In this document: positions 34,101 to 46,100 of the stretch, one piece after another
How the letters are laid out: each line of letters opens with the position of its first letter
How positions within the stretch are numbered: position 1 is the first letter of the stretch
Notes under the pieces: model-generated
Database searches by the model: none
The model's input: only the letters and a program-made list of their open reading frames with translations
Told to the model about the DNA's origin: nothing
Position numbers and translations under genes: made by a program
Source of the DNA: Pycnococcus provasolii
Taxonomy: Eukaryota; Chlorophyta; Pseudoscourfieldiophyceae; Pseudoscourfieldiales
Length of the DNA: 64,000 nucleotides
Assembly: GCA_049487715.1 (NCBI GenBank)
Contig: CP150573.1
Coordinates: 1 to 64,000 of the forward strand
Reading direction: 5' to 3'

Positions 34101-37100
34101 ACACAGACGATGAGATCCATGCTCGGGCACTGGACGCACCGTCGACACGTATCGTCGTCGTTGCCAACGCGCGAGGAGCAGCCGTCGTCGCATCTGCTGT
34201 CTGCGCAAGCCATCGGATCGCGTACATTGCGTCGCGCGTCGAGTGTACCGCGATCTTCGTGCTCGTCGTAGCCCCTTTGGTCATCGGCTTCGCGACCAGC
34301 TCGCTCATGTGCATCAGCGTCGCGCCCGCATCCGTGCGCAGTCCGAAGCTGCATGTCACGTCCGCGGTCGACGCGTGCAGACGCGCCCACACCTGCAGAC
34401 GCGCGTCCGACGTCGCGCGCGGCGTCGTCGTGTACAGCGATACGGCTGCGGGCACGCGCGCTACCGCGGCATCCTCGTCGGGAGACTCGAGCGCGTTGCC
34501 GAGCTGCATCGCCGCGTCGAGTGTCGCGGGATGTATCAGCAGACCCGTGACACGTGTTCGTGCAGGCTGGCATACGACACCCGTCGCCTCATCGATGCCG
34601 CGTCGAGACGCCGCGCGCGTGCGCACTGCCTGCAGCATTTGGAACGCCGGGCCGTACATCAGCCCGATGCCGTGCATCGTCGAGTACAGCTCGTGCGTGC
34701 TTGACGCGGTGGTACAGCGCGCGCGCATTGAGCTGGTGCTCGTATGCTCGAACGAGCGCGACGATGCAGCGTCGTCAGCGGTGCTTGTCGACGACGCCGT
34801 CATCCTCGTAACGATGCCGCGTAGGTGTGACACGCCTCGCGTGCGCGAACGCACGTCGACGTGCCCCGAAGCGACGCGCAGAGCGCACGTCACATCCACC
34901 GCCGATCCGTCGAGCACAAGTGGCGCGGGGATGCTGACATCCGCAAGTGCCGCACAGCATGCTTCGCCGTGCACGCCTACAAGCACCACAGCCGCGGCGC
35001 TCGCCGTCTCGAAGTATCCCGCGCCGGGGAAGATGCCCTGCCCGCGTACACGATGGTCGTGCAGATACGCAGCCACGCCGCACGATCGCATTTCGATCAT
35101 CGAGACATCATCGACGACGCCGTACGCGAGCATCGGATGTGACGTGAGCGTGACCCAGCGTCGATCGGCATGGTATACGCCGCGCAGACGGCGGGTGGTA
35201 CCCACCGCCGCGCGATCGACGTCGTCGCGCAGACCGACCAGCGCGTGCGCATTCGTGCCCTGGAAGGCGAACGAGCTCACGCCTGTCGTATGTGCCGCCG
35301 GACTCGCACTCGACGCGCGGGGCGCCAGACATGCGCATGCGCCGCCCATCGAAAGCACGACGCGCACGTGCGGGTTCATGTCGCGCAGGTGCAGAATGGC
35401 GGGCGCGTGCGGGACGGCGAGCGTGGAGGCGGCTGCCATCACGCCGACGATGCCCGCCGCGGGCTCCGTGTGTCCGATGAACGTCTTGCTCGCCGAAAGC
35501 GCGATCGCGACGCCGCCAGGCTTGCTAGTCAGCACGGCGGTAGCGGCGCCCACCTCGATCGGGTCGCCGAGCGGCGTGCCTGTGCCGTGCATCTGCAGAC
35601 CCGTGACGGTCGAGGCGTCGCGCACGCGCGCGTCACGCATCGCGGCGCGGATGGCATCCTGCTGCGCGGGTCCGTTCGGCGCCGTGAGCGCGCTCGAACG
35701 GCCGTCCTGGTTGACTGCGCAGGAAGTTATGAGAATTGCATTCGAACTGTGGTATTGTGTTTGTATTCCGACGGTTGCCTCAGAGCGAACGAAGCCACCA
35801 GCGTTGGCGTCAAGGCACTTACATCTTCCTTCGATGTCGAGCATGTGAGCAGATGAGAGTGCAATGGATGAAGTAGGATGGCACATGATATGAACCCCAA
35901 GTGTTGTGGATACGCACTTCGAGTTGCCTCCGTGGTTGATCGCCAGTGCTACTAACGAAGACGAACACGCGGTGTCAATGGTGCAGCACATTTCACGAGA
36001 GTCGAACGTATACGATAGCCGACCAGAAGCAACACTTTGAGCAACACCCAAGGCAGACGAGGTCTGAAGAACATTGAAATGATATGGAATCTCCAAGAAT
36101 TTTGCGTAGCCTGACGGTGCAATTCCAACTCCAACACGCCCAATCCCCTGGTCGCGACACTCTTCTCTGCTTACGCATGCCATTGTTATCATCAGCAACA
36201 TGCGCTGCTGCGGGTCCATCAGCACTGCCTCCGCAGTTGACACGCCGAAGAAAGAGGCGTCGAACATGTCGACGTTGCGCATGAAGCCGCCAAACCGACG
36301 TACAAGATCAGCACTTTTAGCACCTTCGTCTCGGCTAAACAACTCGTCCGAATCCCACCGATCGAGCGGAATACCAGCGATGCCGTCCGAGCGTCGGCCG
36401 GACTCCACGTGCTCTCCAGGCGTGCATCCCGCCGACGATGTCACACAAGCCATCACGCCGTCGCTCGTCAGAGACGAGTCAGCCACGCTCGCTATGTCGT
36501 CGTCAGCAGCGAGCTCCTCGTCGTCGGGTGCAAGCCGCGACGTCACGTACGATGCCATCGCAGATACGGTCGGATAGTCGAAGACGAGCGTGCCCGGCAG
36601 CTGCAGTCCCATACGCGTCTCCACAGCATTTCTGAGCTCAACGGCGCCGAGCGAGTCGAGACCCGCCGCCATCAGCGGCTCGTCAGCCGACACGTCCGAC
36701 CCGAGCACGCCGCGGATCGCCTCGGACAGCTGCTGCTGCACGTGCTGCTCTGACGCAGCATGCGGCTGCGCGCCGCGTCGGCGTCGTGTGCCCGCGACTT
36801 CCTGAGACTTCGTCTCTGCCAGCGGCGCGACGCCCTCCTCGGCAGCACGCACGTCGGCGAAGAACGCCGCGTCCGCGTATGCAGGCTGCTGCGCGAGGAA
36901 GCGCGTCCAGTCGAACGGACTCACCGTCAGCACAGCGCCAGCAGGTGCACTCGCTCTCAGCAGCGACGATAGCGCGCCGCCAAGCACCGCCAAACCCAAC
37001 TCAGGCGTCACGACGCCCACGCCCGCACGCTCCATGCGTCCTATCGTCGAAGTGTCGTTCGTCGCCATGCCGCCGCCGATCCACGCGCCCCACTGCAAGC

Positions 37101-40100
37101 TCAGCACCCGCTCGCCGCTCGCATGCGCGGCGTGCGCGGCGGCGTCGAGCGCGGCATTCGCGGCGCAGTAGTTGGACTGCCCCGGCGAGCCGAGGAACGC
37201 CGCCAGCGACGAAAACAGAACCTGCGCCGATACCGCGTTCGCGTGTGTTGCTTGCACCAGCGTTCCCAGGCTGTCCACCTTCGCCGCAAACACGCGCCGC
37301 ACGCCTGACGCGCGCTGCTGGGCGAGCGTCGCGTCCGCGAGCACGCCGCCGGCATGCACGACCGCGTTCGGGCCATTTGCCGCCGTCACGACGGCGCGGT
37401 CGCCCGCGGTCGCGGCGTCGCAGCGCTGCATGCGCACGAGCGACGCCGAGGCGACCAGGGCCTCCAATCCCTCACCACGACGACCAGATCGGCCGAGCAA
37501 ATGCAGATGACAAGTCGACATGCTCGCGAGCCACGACGCCGTGAGAGCTCCGAGATTGCCCAGCCCGCCGCACACTAAAGTTCGATGTGTGAAAGGATGA
37601 ATAGGTGTCCCTGCCTTCCCTTCAAAACTGAGTGGTGGATTGGCTTGTGGGCAAACTCGTGCACCCAGTAGGATACCGCCTCGGCTTTGCATTTCATGTG
37701 GGTTGCTTTCATCACAAAGATCATGTGTAAGGACATGGCGTGATGCAAAGAGGTCTTCATCTGTACCGCCGATGAGAAATGGTTTCTGATGTTCTAGCAA
37801 AGCACTAAGCCACAGACCACGCATCGAGGCGTGACGACTCTCCACACGAGCGCCAACAGTCCTCAGATGTCCAAAGGAGGAGCACGGCTGAAATCCCTGC
37901 TGTACGATGCTCAGCATGGCGTAAAGAGTGGTAAAATGCCAGGACGAGGAATCCAAGGATACTGTCGCGGAAGACACTTCAGAACTTGCCGCACCAAACG
38001 TCACACTGCGTGCACACACCCATCGGATCGCGTACATCGCGTCGCGCGTCGAGTGTACCGCGATCTTCGTGCTCGTCGTAGCCCCTTTGGTCATCGGCTT
38101 CGCGACCAGCTCGCTCATGTGCATCAGCGTCGCGCCCGCATCCGTGCGCAGTCCGAAGCTGCATGTCACGTCCGCGGTCGACGCGTGCAGACGCGCCCAC
38201 ACCTGCAGACGCGCGTCCGACGTCGCGCGCGGCGTCGTCGTGTACAGCGATACGGCTGCGGGCACGCGCGCTACCGCGGCATCCTCGTCGGGAGACTCGA
38301 GCGCGTTGCCGAGCTGCATCGCCGCGTCGAGTGTCGCGGGATGTATCAGCAGACCCGTGACACGTGTTCGTGCAGGCTGGCATACGACACCCGTCGCCTC
38401 ATCGATGCCGCGTCGAGACGCCGCGCGCGTGCGCACTGCCTGCAGCATTTGGAACGCCGGGCTGTACACCAGCCCGATGCCGTGCATCGTCGAGTACAGC
38501 TCGTGCGTGCTTGACGCGGTGGTACAGCGCGCGCGCATTGAGCTGGTGCTCGTATGCTCGAACGAGCGCGACGATGCAGCGTCGTCAGCGGTGCTTGTCG
38601 ACGACGCCGCCATCCTCGTAACGATGCCGCGTAGGTGTGACACGCCTCGCGTGCGCGAACGCACGTCGACGTGTCCGTTGATGTCCCTGATAGTGCAGCT
38701 AACATTTCCCCCCGCCGCTCCGTCGAGCACAAGTGGCGCGGGTATGCTGATTGAAGTGACTGTTATTTGCGCATATCCTCCAGAATATTCAGCCATCATA
38801 TGCTTTGCGCAGGCAGTACTGAATTCAATCACAGCACCTTGCAGTCTGGACTCGTATGCCAATGTACCACAGGAAGCACAAAACGCAAACTCAACATGCG
38901 TTGTACCTAAGTAAGCTCCTATCACAAACTCATGCGAAGCAACCGTAACCCAGCGTCGATCGGCATGGTATACGCCGCGCAGACGGCGGGTGGTACCCAC
39001 CGCCGCGCGATCGACGTCGTCGCGCAGACCGACCAGCGCGTGCGCATTCGTGCCCTGGAAGGCGAACGAGCTCACGCCTGTCGTATGTGCCGCCGGACTC
39101 GCACTCGACGCGCGGGGTGCCAGACATGCGCATGCGCCGCCCATCGAAAGCACGACGCGCACGTGCGGGTTCATGTCGCGCAGGTGAAGAATGGCGGGCG
39201 CGTGCGGGACGGCGAGCGTGGAGGCGGCTGCCATCACGCCGACGATGCCCGCCGCGGGCTCCGTGTGTCCGATGAACGTCTTGCTCGCCGAAAGCGCGAT
39301 CGCGACGCCGCCAGGCTTGCTAGTCAGCACGGCGGTAGCGGCGCCCACCTCGATCGGGTCGCCGAGCGGCGTGCCTGTGCCGTGCATCTGCAGACCCGTG
39401 ACGGTCGAGGCGTCGCGCACGCGTGCGTCACGCATCGCGGCGCGGATGGCATCCTGCTGCGCGGGTCCGTTCGGCGCCGTGAGCGCGCTCGAACGGCCGT
39501 CCTGGTTGACGGCGCATCCTCGCAGCACCGCGCCCATGCCGCCGCTGCACCCGCCACCCTCGCCGATGCTCACACCGCCGATCTGCACGGCACCGCCCGC
39601 CTCGCCGCGCACGTAACCGTCTGCACCGCCATCCAACGTTTTGCACCGTCCGTCAGGGGCAAGCATGCCTGCGACGGCGAACATCTTCGTCGTTGTAGGC
39701 ATCAAGAGCATATTGATACCATTCACCATAGATGCGCTCTCTGCCGTTGTGATCTCACGTACTCCGAGCATTGTTGCCACCAAGGAGGAAGAACAGGCTG
39801 TGTCGATACTGACGGAGACTCCTGAGAAGTCAAACTCGTATGACATTCGTCCGGCACAGACACTAAGTGCTGTGCTTGTCGCAGAGTAGCCAGAGACATT
39901 TTGAACATGTGCAAGCATGTACCGCGAATAATCTAAGCTCGACACGCCCACCAGGACGTTTGTTCGTAATGTCCCTTCAGACGTGTACGATGCAAGGACA
40001 AGTGCAAGGAGCATACGCTGCTGCGGGTCCATCAGCACCGCCTCCGCAGATGACACGCCGAAGCAAGACGCGTCGAACATGTCGACGTTGCGCATGAAGC

Positions 40101-43100
40101 CGCCAAACCGACGCACAAGCGACGCGTCGTCGCCCGTGCGCAGCGCCTCCGCCTCCGCGTCCCACCGATCGAGCGGAATACCAGCGATGCCGTCCGAGCG
40201 TCGGCCGGACTCCACGTGCTCTCCAGGCGTGCATCCCGCCGACGATGTCACACAAGCCATCACGCCGTCGCTCGTCAGAGACGAGTCAGCCACGCTCGCT
40301 ATGTCGTCGTCAGCAGCGAGCTCCTCGTCGTCGGGAGCGAGCCGCGACGTCACGTACGATGCCATCGCAGATACGGTCGGATAGTCGAAGACGAGCGTGC
40401 CCGGCAGCTGCAGTCCCATACGCGTCTCCACAGCATTTCTGAGCTCAACGGCGCCGAGCGAGTCGAGACCCGCCGCCATCAGCGGCTCGTCAGCCGACAC
40501 GTCCGACCCGAGCACGCCGCGGATCGCCTCGGACAGCTGCTGCTGCACGTGCTGCTCTGACGCAGCATGCGGCTGCGCGCCGCGTCGGCGTCGTGTGCCC
40601 GCGACTTCCTGAGACTTCGTCTCTGCCAGCGGCGCGACGCCCTCCTCGGCAGCACGCACGTCGGCGAAGAACGCCGCGTCCGCGTACGCAGGCTGCTGCG
40701 CGAGGAAGCGCGTCCAGTCGAACGGACTCACCGTCAGCACAGCGCCAGCAGGTGCACTCGCTCTCAGCAGCGACGATAGCGCGCCGCCAAGCACCGCCAA
40801 ACCCAACTCAGGCGTCACGACGCCCACGCCCGCACGCTCCATGCGTCCTATCGTCGAAGCGTCGTTCGCCGCCATGCCGCCGCCGATCCACGCGCCCCAC
40901 TGCAAGCTCAGCACCCGCTCGCCGCTCGCATGCGCGGCGTGCGCGGCGGCGTCGAGCGCGGCATTCGCGGCGCAGTAGTTGGACTGCCCCGGCGAGCCGA
41001 GGAACGCCGCCAGCGACGAAAACAGAACCTGCGCCGATACCGCGTTCGCGTGTGTTGCTTGCACCAGCGTTCCCAGGCTGTCCACCTTCGCCGCAAACAC
41101 GCGCCGCACGCCTGACGCGCGCTGCTGGGCGAGCGTCGCGTCCGCGAGCACGCCGCCGGCATGCACGACCGCGTTCGGGCCATTTGCCGCCGTCACGACG
41201 GCGCGGTCGCCCGCGGTCGCGGCGTCGCAGCGCTGCATGCGCACGAGCGACGCCGAGGCGACCAGGGCCTCCAATCCCTCACCACGACGACCAGATCGGC
41301 CGAGCAAATGCAGATGACAAGTCGACATGCTCGCGAGCCACGACGCCGTGAGAGCTCCGAGATTGCCAAGCCCGCCGCACACGAGCACGCCGTCGCCGAC
41401 GCCGCCAGCGAGCACGTCGTCGCGCACCGCCCGCGGCGAGCACACCACGATCTTGCCCACGTGTCGCGCCTGCGACATCTGACGCAGCGCGGCGTGCGAC
41501 CGCACGAGCGTGTGAGTGGTGGTACTCAGCGGCCGGTACTGCATGGTGCTCGCGCACATGGCGACGCGGTGCATGCCCTTGCGCATCGCGGCTTGTGGCA
41601 GGAAGTCCACCGCCACCAGCCGCAGCGTCGCATCAGATCGCTCAGCGCCGAGCGTCGCCGCCGTCCAGATGTCGCGCTTGCCAATCTCCACGAAACGAGC
41701 GCGAGAGGACATGCAGCTGACGGTCGCCGCCACGACGCCCGCGGACGTGAGCGAGTTGAGCACCACGTCGACGGCTCCGAGCGTCATCGACGCCACGTCC
41801 GGGAACGTCGTCGCGCGCGAGCTGCCGACGTGGCGCACCGCCGGCGCGTGCGATCTCACCCAGTAACGCTTCGCGCTCGAGCCCGCGGTCGCGTACACCG
41901 TCGCGTCCAGTGCGCCGGCGAGCTGTGTCGCAGCCACGCCCACGCCGCCCGCCGCGGCGTGGACCAGCACGCGCTCGCCGCCGCGCGTGCGAGCCGCCTG
42001 GCTCAGCGCGAGGTCCACCGTCACGAAGACAGTTGGCATGCTCGCCGCCGCCTCGTGCCGCAGATGCGCGGGTAGAGCTGCGAATGTGTCGCCATACGCG
42101 TGCACGTAGTTGCCGAGACATCCGGCGGCGAGACCGAACACGGACTCGCCCAACGCCGCCGTGCGAGCGCAGGCGCGTGCCACCGTGCCGGCGCAGTCGC
42201 CTCCCGGAGGACCCGGGTCGCCTGGGTACATGCCGAGCACGTTCAGCACGTCGCGGAAGTTGATGCCGACTGCGGACACACGCACGCGCATCATCGTCGA
42301 GCTGGCATCGTCGCCAGCCGCCTCGACGACTGCGATAAGATCATTGATCGCGCCACGCGGCTGCGGACGCAGCTGCACAGCATGTTCGGGCGTCGCGGCG
42401 GTACAGCGGCGCACGCGCTGGCTCATCCAACATCCCGCACGAAGTGCATCGCAGTCGGTAGCGTTGTTCTTCATCATCGTGTATTGTGCGCTGCTGCGAG
42501 AGTATGCGATGGGGTCAAGATCGCATCCCGCTCTGAACTTGTTAGCACATTCAGCCAAAGATGCTCTCCAGAGTCCACGTATCGCGGCGCCGTCTCGACT
42601 GCTTGACGAAGTGCGGGTCATGGCGGCGACGCTCGCCACCGCGCATGCGGTCTGCAGATGCACAGCCACGCTCTGCTCCGAATTATCAAGCAGAGATAAC
42701 GTCTGCACCACGCTCAGCGCAGCGTACACAGACGATGAGATCCATGCTCGGGCACTGGACGCACCGTCGACACGTATCGTCGTCGTTGCCAACGCGCGAG
42801 GAGCAGCCGTCGTCGCATCTGCTGTCTGCGCAAGCCATCGGATCGCGTACATCGCGTCGCACGTCGAGTGTACCGCGATCTTCGTGCTCGTCGTAGCCCC
42901 TTTGGTCATCGGCTTCGCGACCAGCTCGCTCATGTGCATCAGCGTCGCGCCCGCATCCGTGCGCAGTCCGAAGCTGCATGTCACGTCCGCGGTCGACGCG
43001 TGCAGACGCGCCCACACCTGCAGACGCGCGTCCGACGTCGCGCGCGGCGTCGTCGTGTACAGCGATACGGCTGCGGGCACGCGCGCTACCGCGGCATCCT

Positions 43101-46100
43101 CGTCGGGAGACTCGAGCGCGTTGCCGAGCTGCATCGCCGCGTCGAGTGTCGCGGGATGTATCAGCAGACCCGTGACACGTGTTCGTGCAGGCTGGCATAC
43201 GACGCCCGTCGCCTCATCGATGCCGCGTCGAGACGCCGCGCGCGTGCGCACTGCCTGCAGCATTTGGAACGCCGGGCCGTACATCAGCCCGATGCCGTGC
43301 ATCGTCGAGTACAGCTCGTGCGTGCTTGACGCGGTGGTACAGCGCGCGCGCATTGAGCTGGTGTTCGTATGCTCGAACGAGCGCGACGATGCAGCGTCGT
43401 CAGCGGTGCTTGTCGACGACGCCGTCATCCTCGTAACGATGCCGCGTAGGTGTGACACGCCTCGCGTGCGCGAACGCACGTCGACGTGCCCCGAAGCGAC
43501 GCGCAGAGCGCACGTCACATCCACCGCCGATCCGTCGAGCACAAGTGGCGCGGGGATGCTGACATCCGCAAGTGCCGCACAACATGCTTCGCCGTGCACG
43601 CCTACAAGCACCACAGCCGCGGCGCTCGCCGTCTCGAAGTATCCCGCGCCAGGGAAGATGCCCTGCCCGCGTACACGATGGTCGTGCAGATACGCAGCCA
43701 CGCCGCGCGATCGCATTTCGATCATCGCGACATCATCGACGACGCCGTACGCGAGCATCGGATGTGACGTGAGCGTGACCCAGCGTCGATCGGCATGGTA
43801 TACGCCGCGCAGACGGCGGGTGGTACCCACCGCCGCGCGATCGACGTCGTCGCGCAGACCGACCAGCGCGTGCGCATTCGTGCCCTGGAAGGCGAACGAG
43901 CTCACGCCTGTCGTATGTGCCGCCGGACTCGCACTCGACGCGCGGGGTGCCAGACATGCGCACGCGCCGCCCATCGAAAGCACGACGCGCACGTGCGGGT
44001 TCATGTCGCGCAGGTGAAGAATGGCGGGCGCGTGCGGGACGGCGAGCGTGGAGGCGGCTGCCATCACGCCGACGATGCCCGCCGCGGGCTCCGTGTGTCC
44101 GATGAACGTCTTGCTCGCCGAAAGCGCGATCGCGACGCCGCCAGGCTTGCTAGTCAGCACGGCGGTAGCGGCGCCCACCTCGATCGGGTCGCCGAGCGGC
44201 GTGCCTGTGCCGTGCATCTGCAGACCCGTGACGGTCGAGGCGTCGCGCACGCGCGCGTCACGCATCGCGGCGCGGATGGCATCCTGCTGCGCGGGTCCGT
44301 TCGGCGCCGTGAGCGCGCTCGAACGGCCGTCCTGGTTGACGGCGCATCCTCGCAGCACCGCGCCCATGCCGCCGCTGCACCCGCCACCCTCGCCGATGCT
44401 CACACCGCCGATCTGCACGGCACCGCCCGCCTCGCCGCGCACGTAACCGTCTGCACCGCCATCCAACGTTTTGCACCGTCCGTCAGGGGCAAGCATGCCT
44501 GCGACGGCGAACATCTTCGTCGTTGTAGGCATCAAGAGCATATTGATACCATTCACCATAGATGCGCTCTCTGCCGTTGTGATCTCACGTACTCCGAGCA
44601 TTGTTGCCACCAAGGAGGAAGAACAGGCTGTGTCGATACTGACGGAGACTCCTGAGAAGTCAAACTCGTATGACATTCGTCCGGCACAGACACTAAGTGC
44701 TGTGCTTGTCGCAGAGTAGCCAGAGACATTTTGAACATGTGCAAGCATGTACCGCGAATAATCTAAGCTCGACACGCCCACCAGGACGTTTGTTCGTAAT
44801 GTCCCTTCAGACGTGTGCGATGCAAGGACAAGTGCAAGGAGCATACGCTGCTGCGGGTCCATCAGCACCGCCTCCGCAGATGACACGCCGAAGCAAGACG
44901 CGTCGAACATGTCGACGTTGCGCATGTAGCCGCCAAACCGACGCACAAGCGACGCGTCGTCGCCCGTGCGCAGCGCCTCCGCCTCCGCGTCCCACCGATC
45001 GAGCGGAATACCAGCGATGCCGTCCGAGCGTCGGCCGGACTCCACGTGCTCTCCAGGCGTGCATCCCGCCGACGATGTCACACAAGCCATCACGCCGTCG
45101 CTCGTCAGAGACGAGTCAGCCACGCTCGCTATGTCGTCGTCAGCAGCGAGCTCCTCGTCGTCGGGAGCGAGCCGCGACGTCACGTACGATGCCATCGCAG
45201 ATACGGTCGGATAGTCGAAGACGAGCGTGCCCGGCAGCTGCAGTCCCATACGCGTTTCCACAGCATTTCTGAGCTCAACGGCGCCGAGCGAGTCGAGACC
45301 CGCCGCCATCAGCGGCTCGTCAGCCGACACGTCCGACCCGAGCACGCCGCGGATCGCCTCGGACAGCTGCTGCTGCACGTGCTGCTCTGACGCAGCATGC
45401 GGCTGCGCGCCGCGTCGGCGTCGTGTACCCGCGACTTCCTGAGACTTCGTCTCTGCCAGCGGCGCGACGCCCTCCTCGGCAGCACGCACGTCGGCGAAGA
45501 ACGCCGCGTCCGCGTACGCAGGCTGCTGCGCGAGGAAGCGCGTCCAGTCGAACGGACTCACCGTCAGCACAGCGCCAGCAGGTGCACTCGCTCTCAGCAG
45601 CGACGATAGCGCGCCGCCAAGCACCGCCAAACCCAACTCAGGCGTCACGACGCCCACGCCCGCACGCTCCATGCGTCCTATCGTCGAAGTGTCGTTCGCC
45701 GCCATGCCGCCGCCGATCCACGCGCCCCACTGCAAGCTCAGCACCCGCTCGCCGCTCACATGCGCGGCGTGCGCGGCGGCGTCGAGCGCGGCATTCGCGG
45801 CGCAGTAGTTGGACTGCCCCGGCGAGCCGAGGAACGCCGCCAGCGACGAAAACAGAACCTGCGCCGATACCGCGTTCGCGTGTGTTGCTTGCACCAGCGT
45901 TCCCAGGCTGTCCACCTTCGCCGCAAACACGCGCCGCACGCCTGACGCGCGCTGCTGGGCGAGCGTCGCGTCCGCGAGCACGCCGCCGGCATGCACGACC
46001 GCGTTCGGGCCATTTGCCGCCGTCACGACGGCGCGGTCGCCCGCGGTCGCGGCGTCGCAGCGCTGCATACGCACGAGCGACGCCGAGGCGACCAGGGCCT

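Noticed and set aside
33851-35848. Long plus-strand ORFs of 500-665 codons inside the PKS array (also at 19343, 24587, 29423, 42110)
   Set aside because: They are antisense shadows repeated at the module period. Their Arg/Ser/Ala/Thr-rich translations reflect GC-rich DNA with few stop codons, and the sense frame carries complete catalytic motifs.
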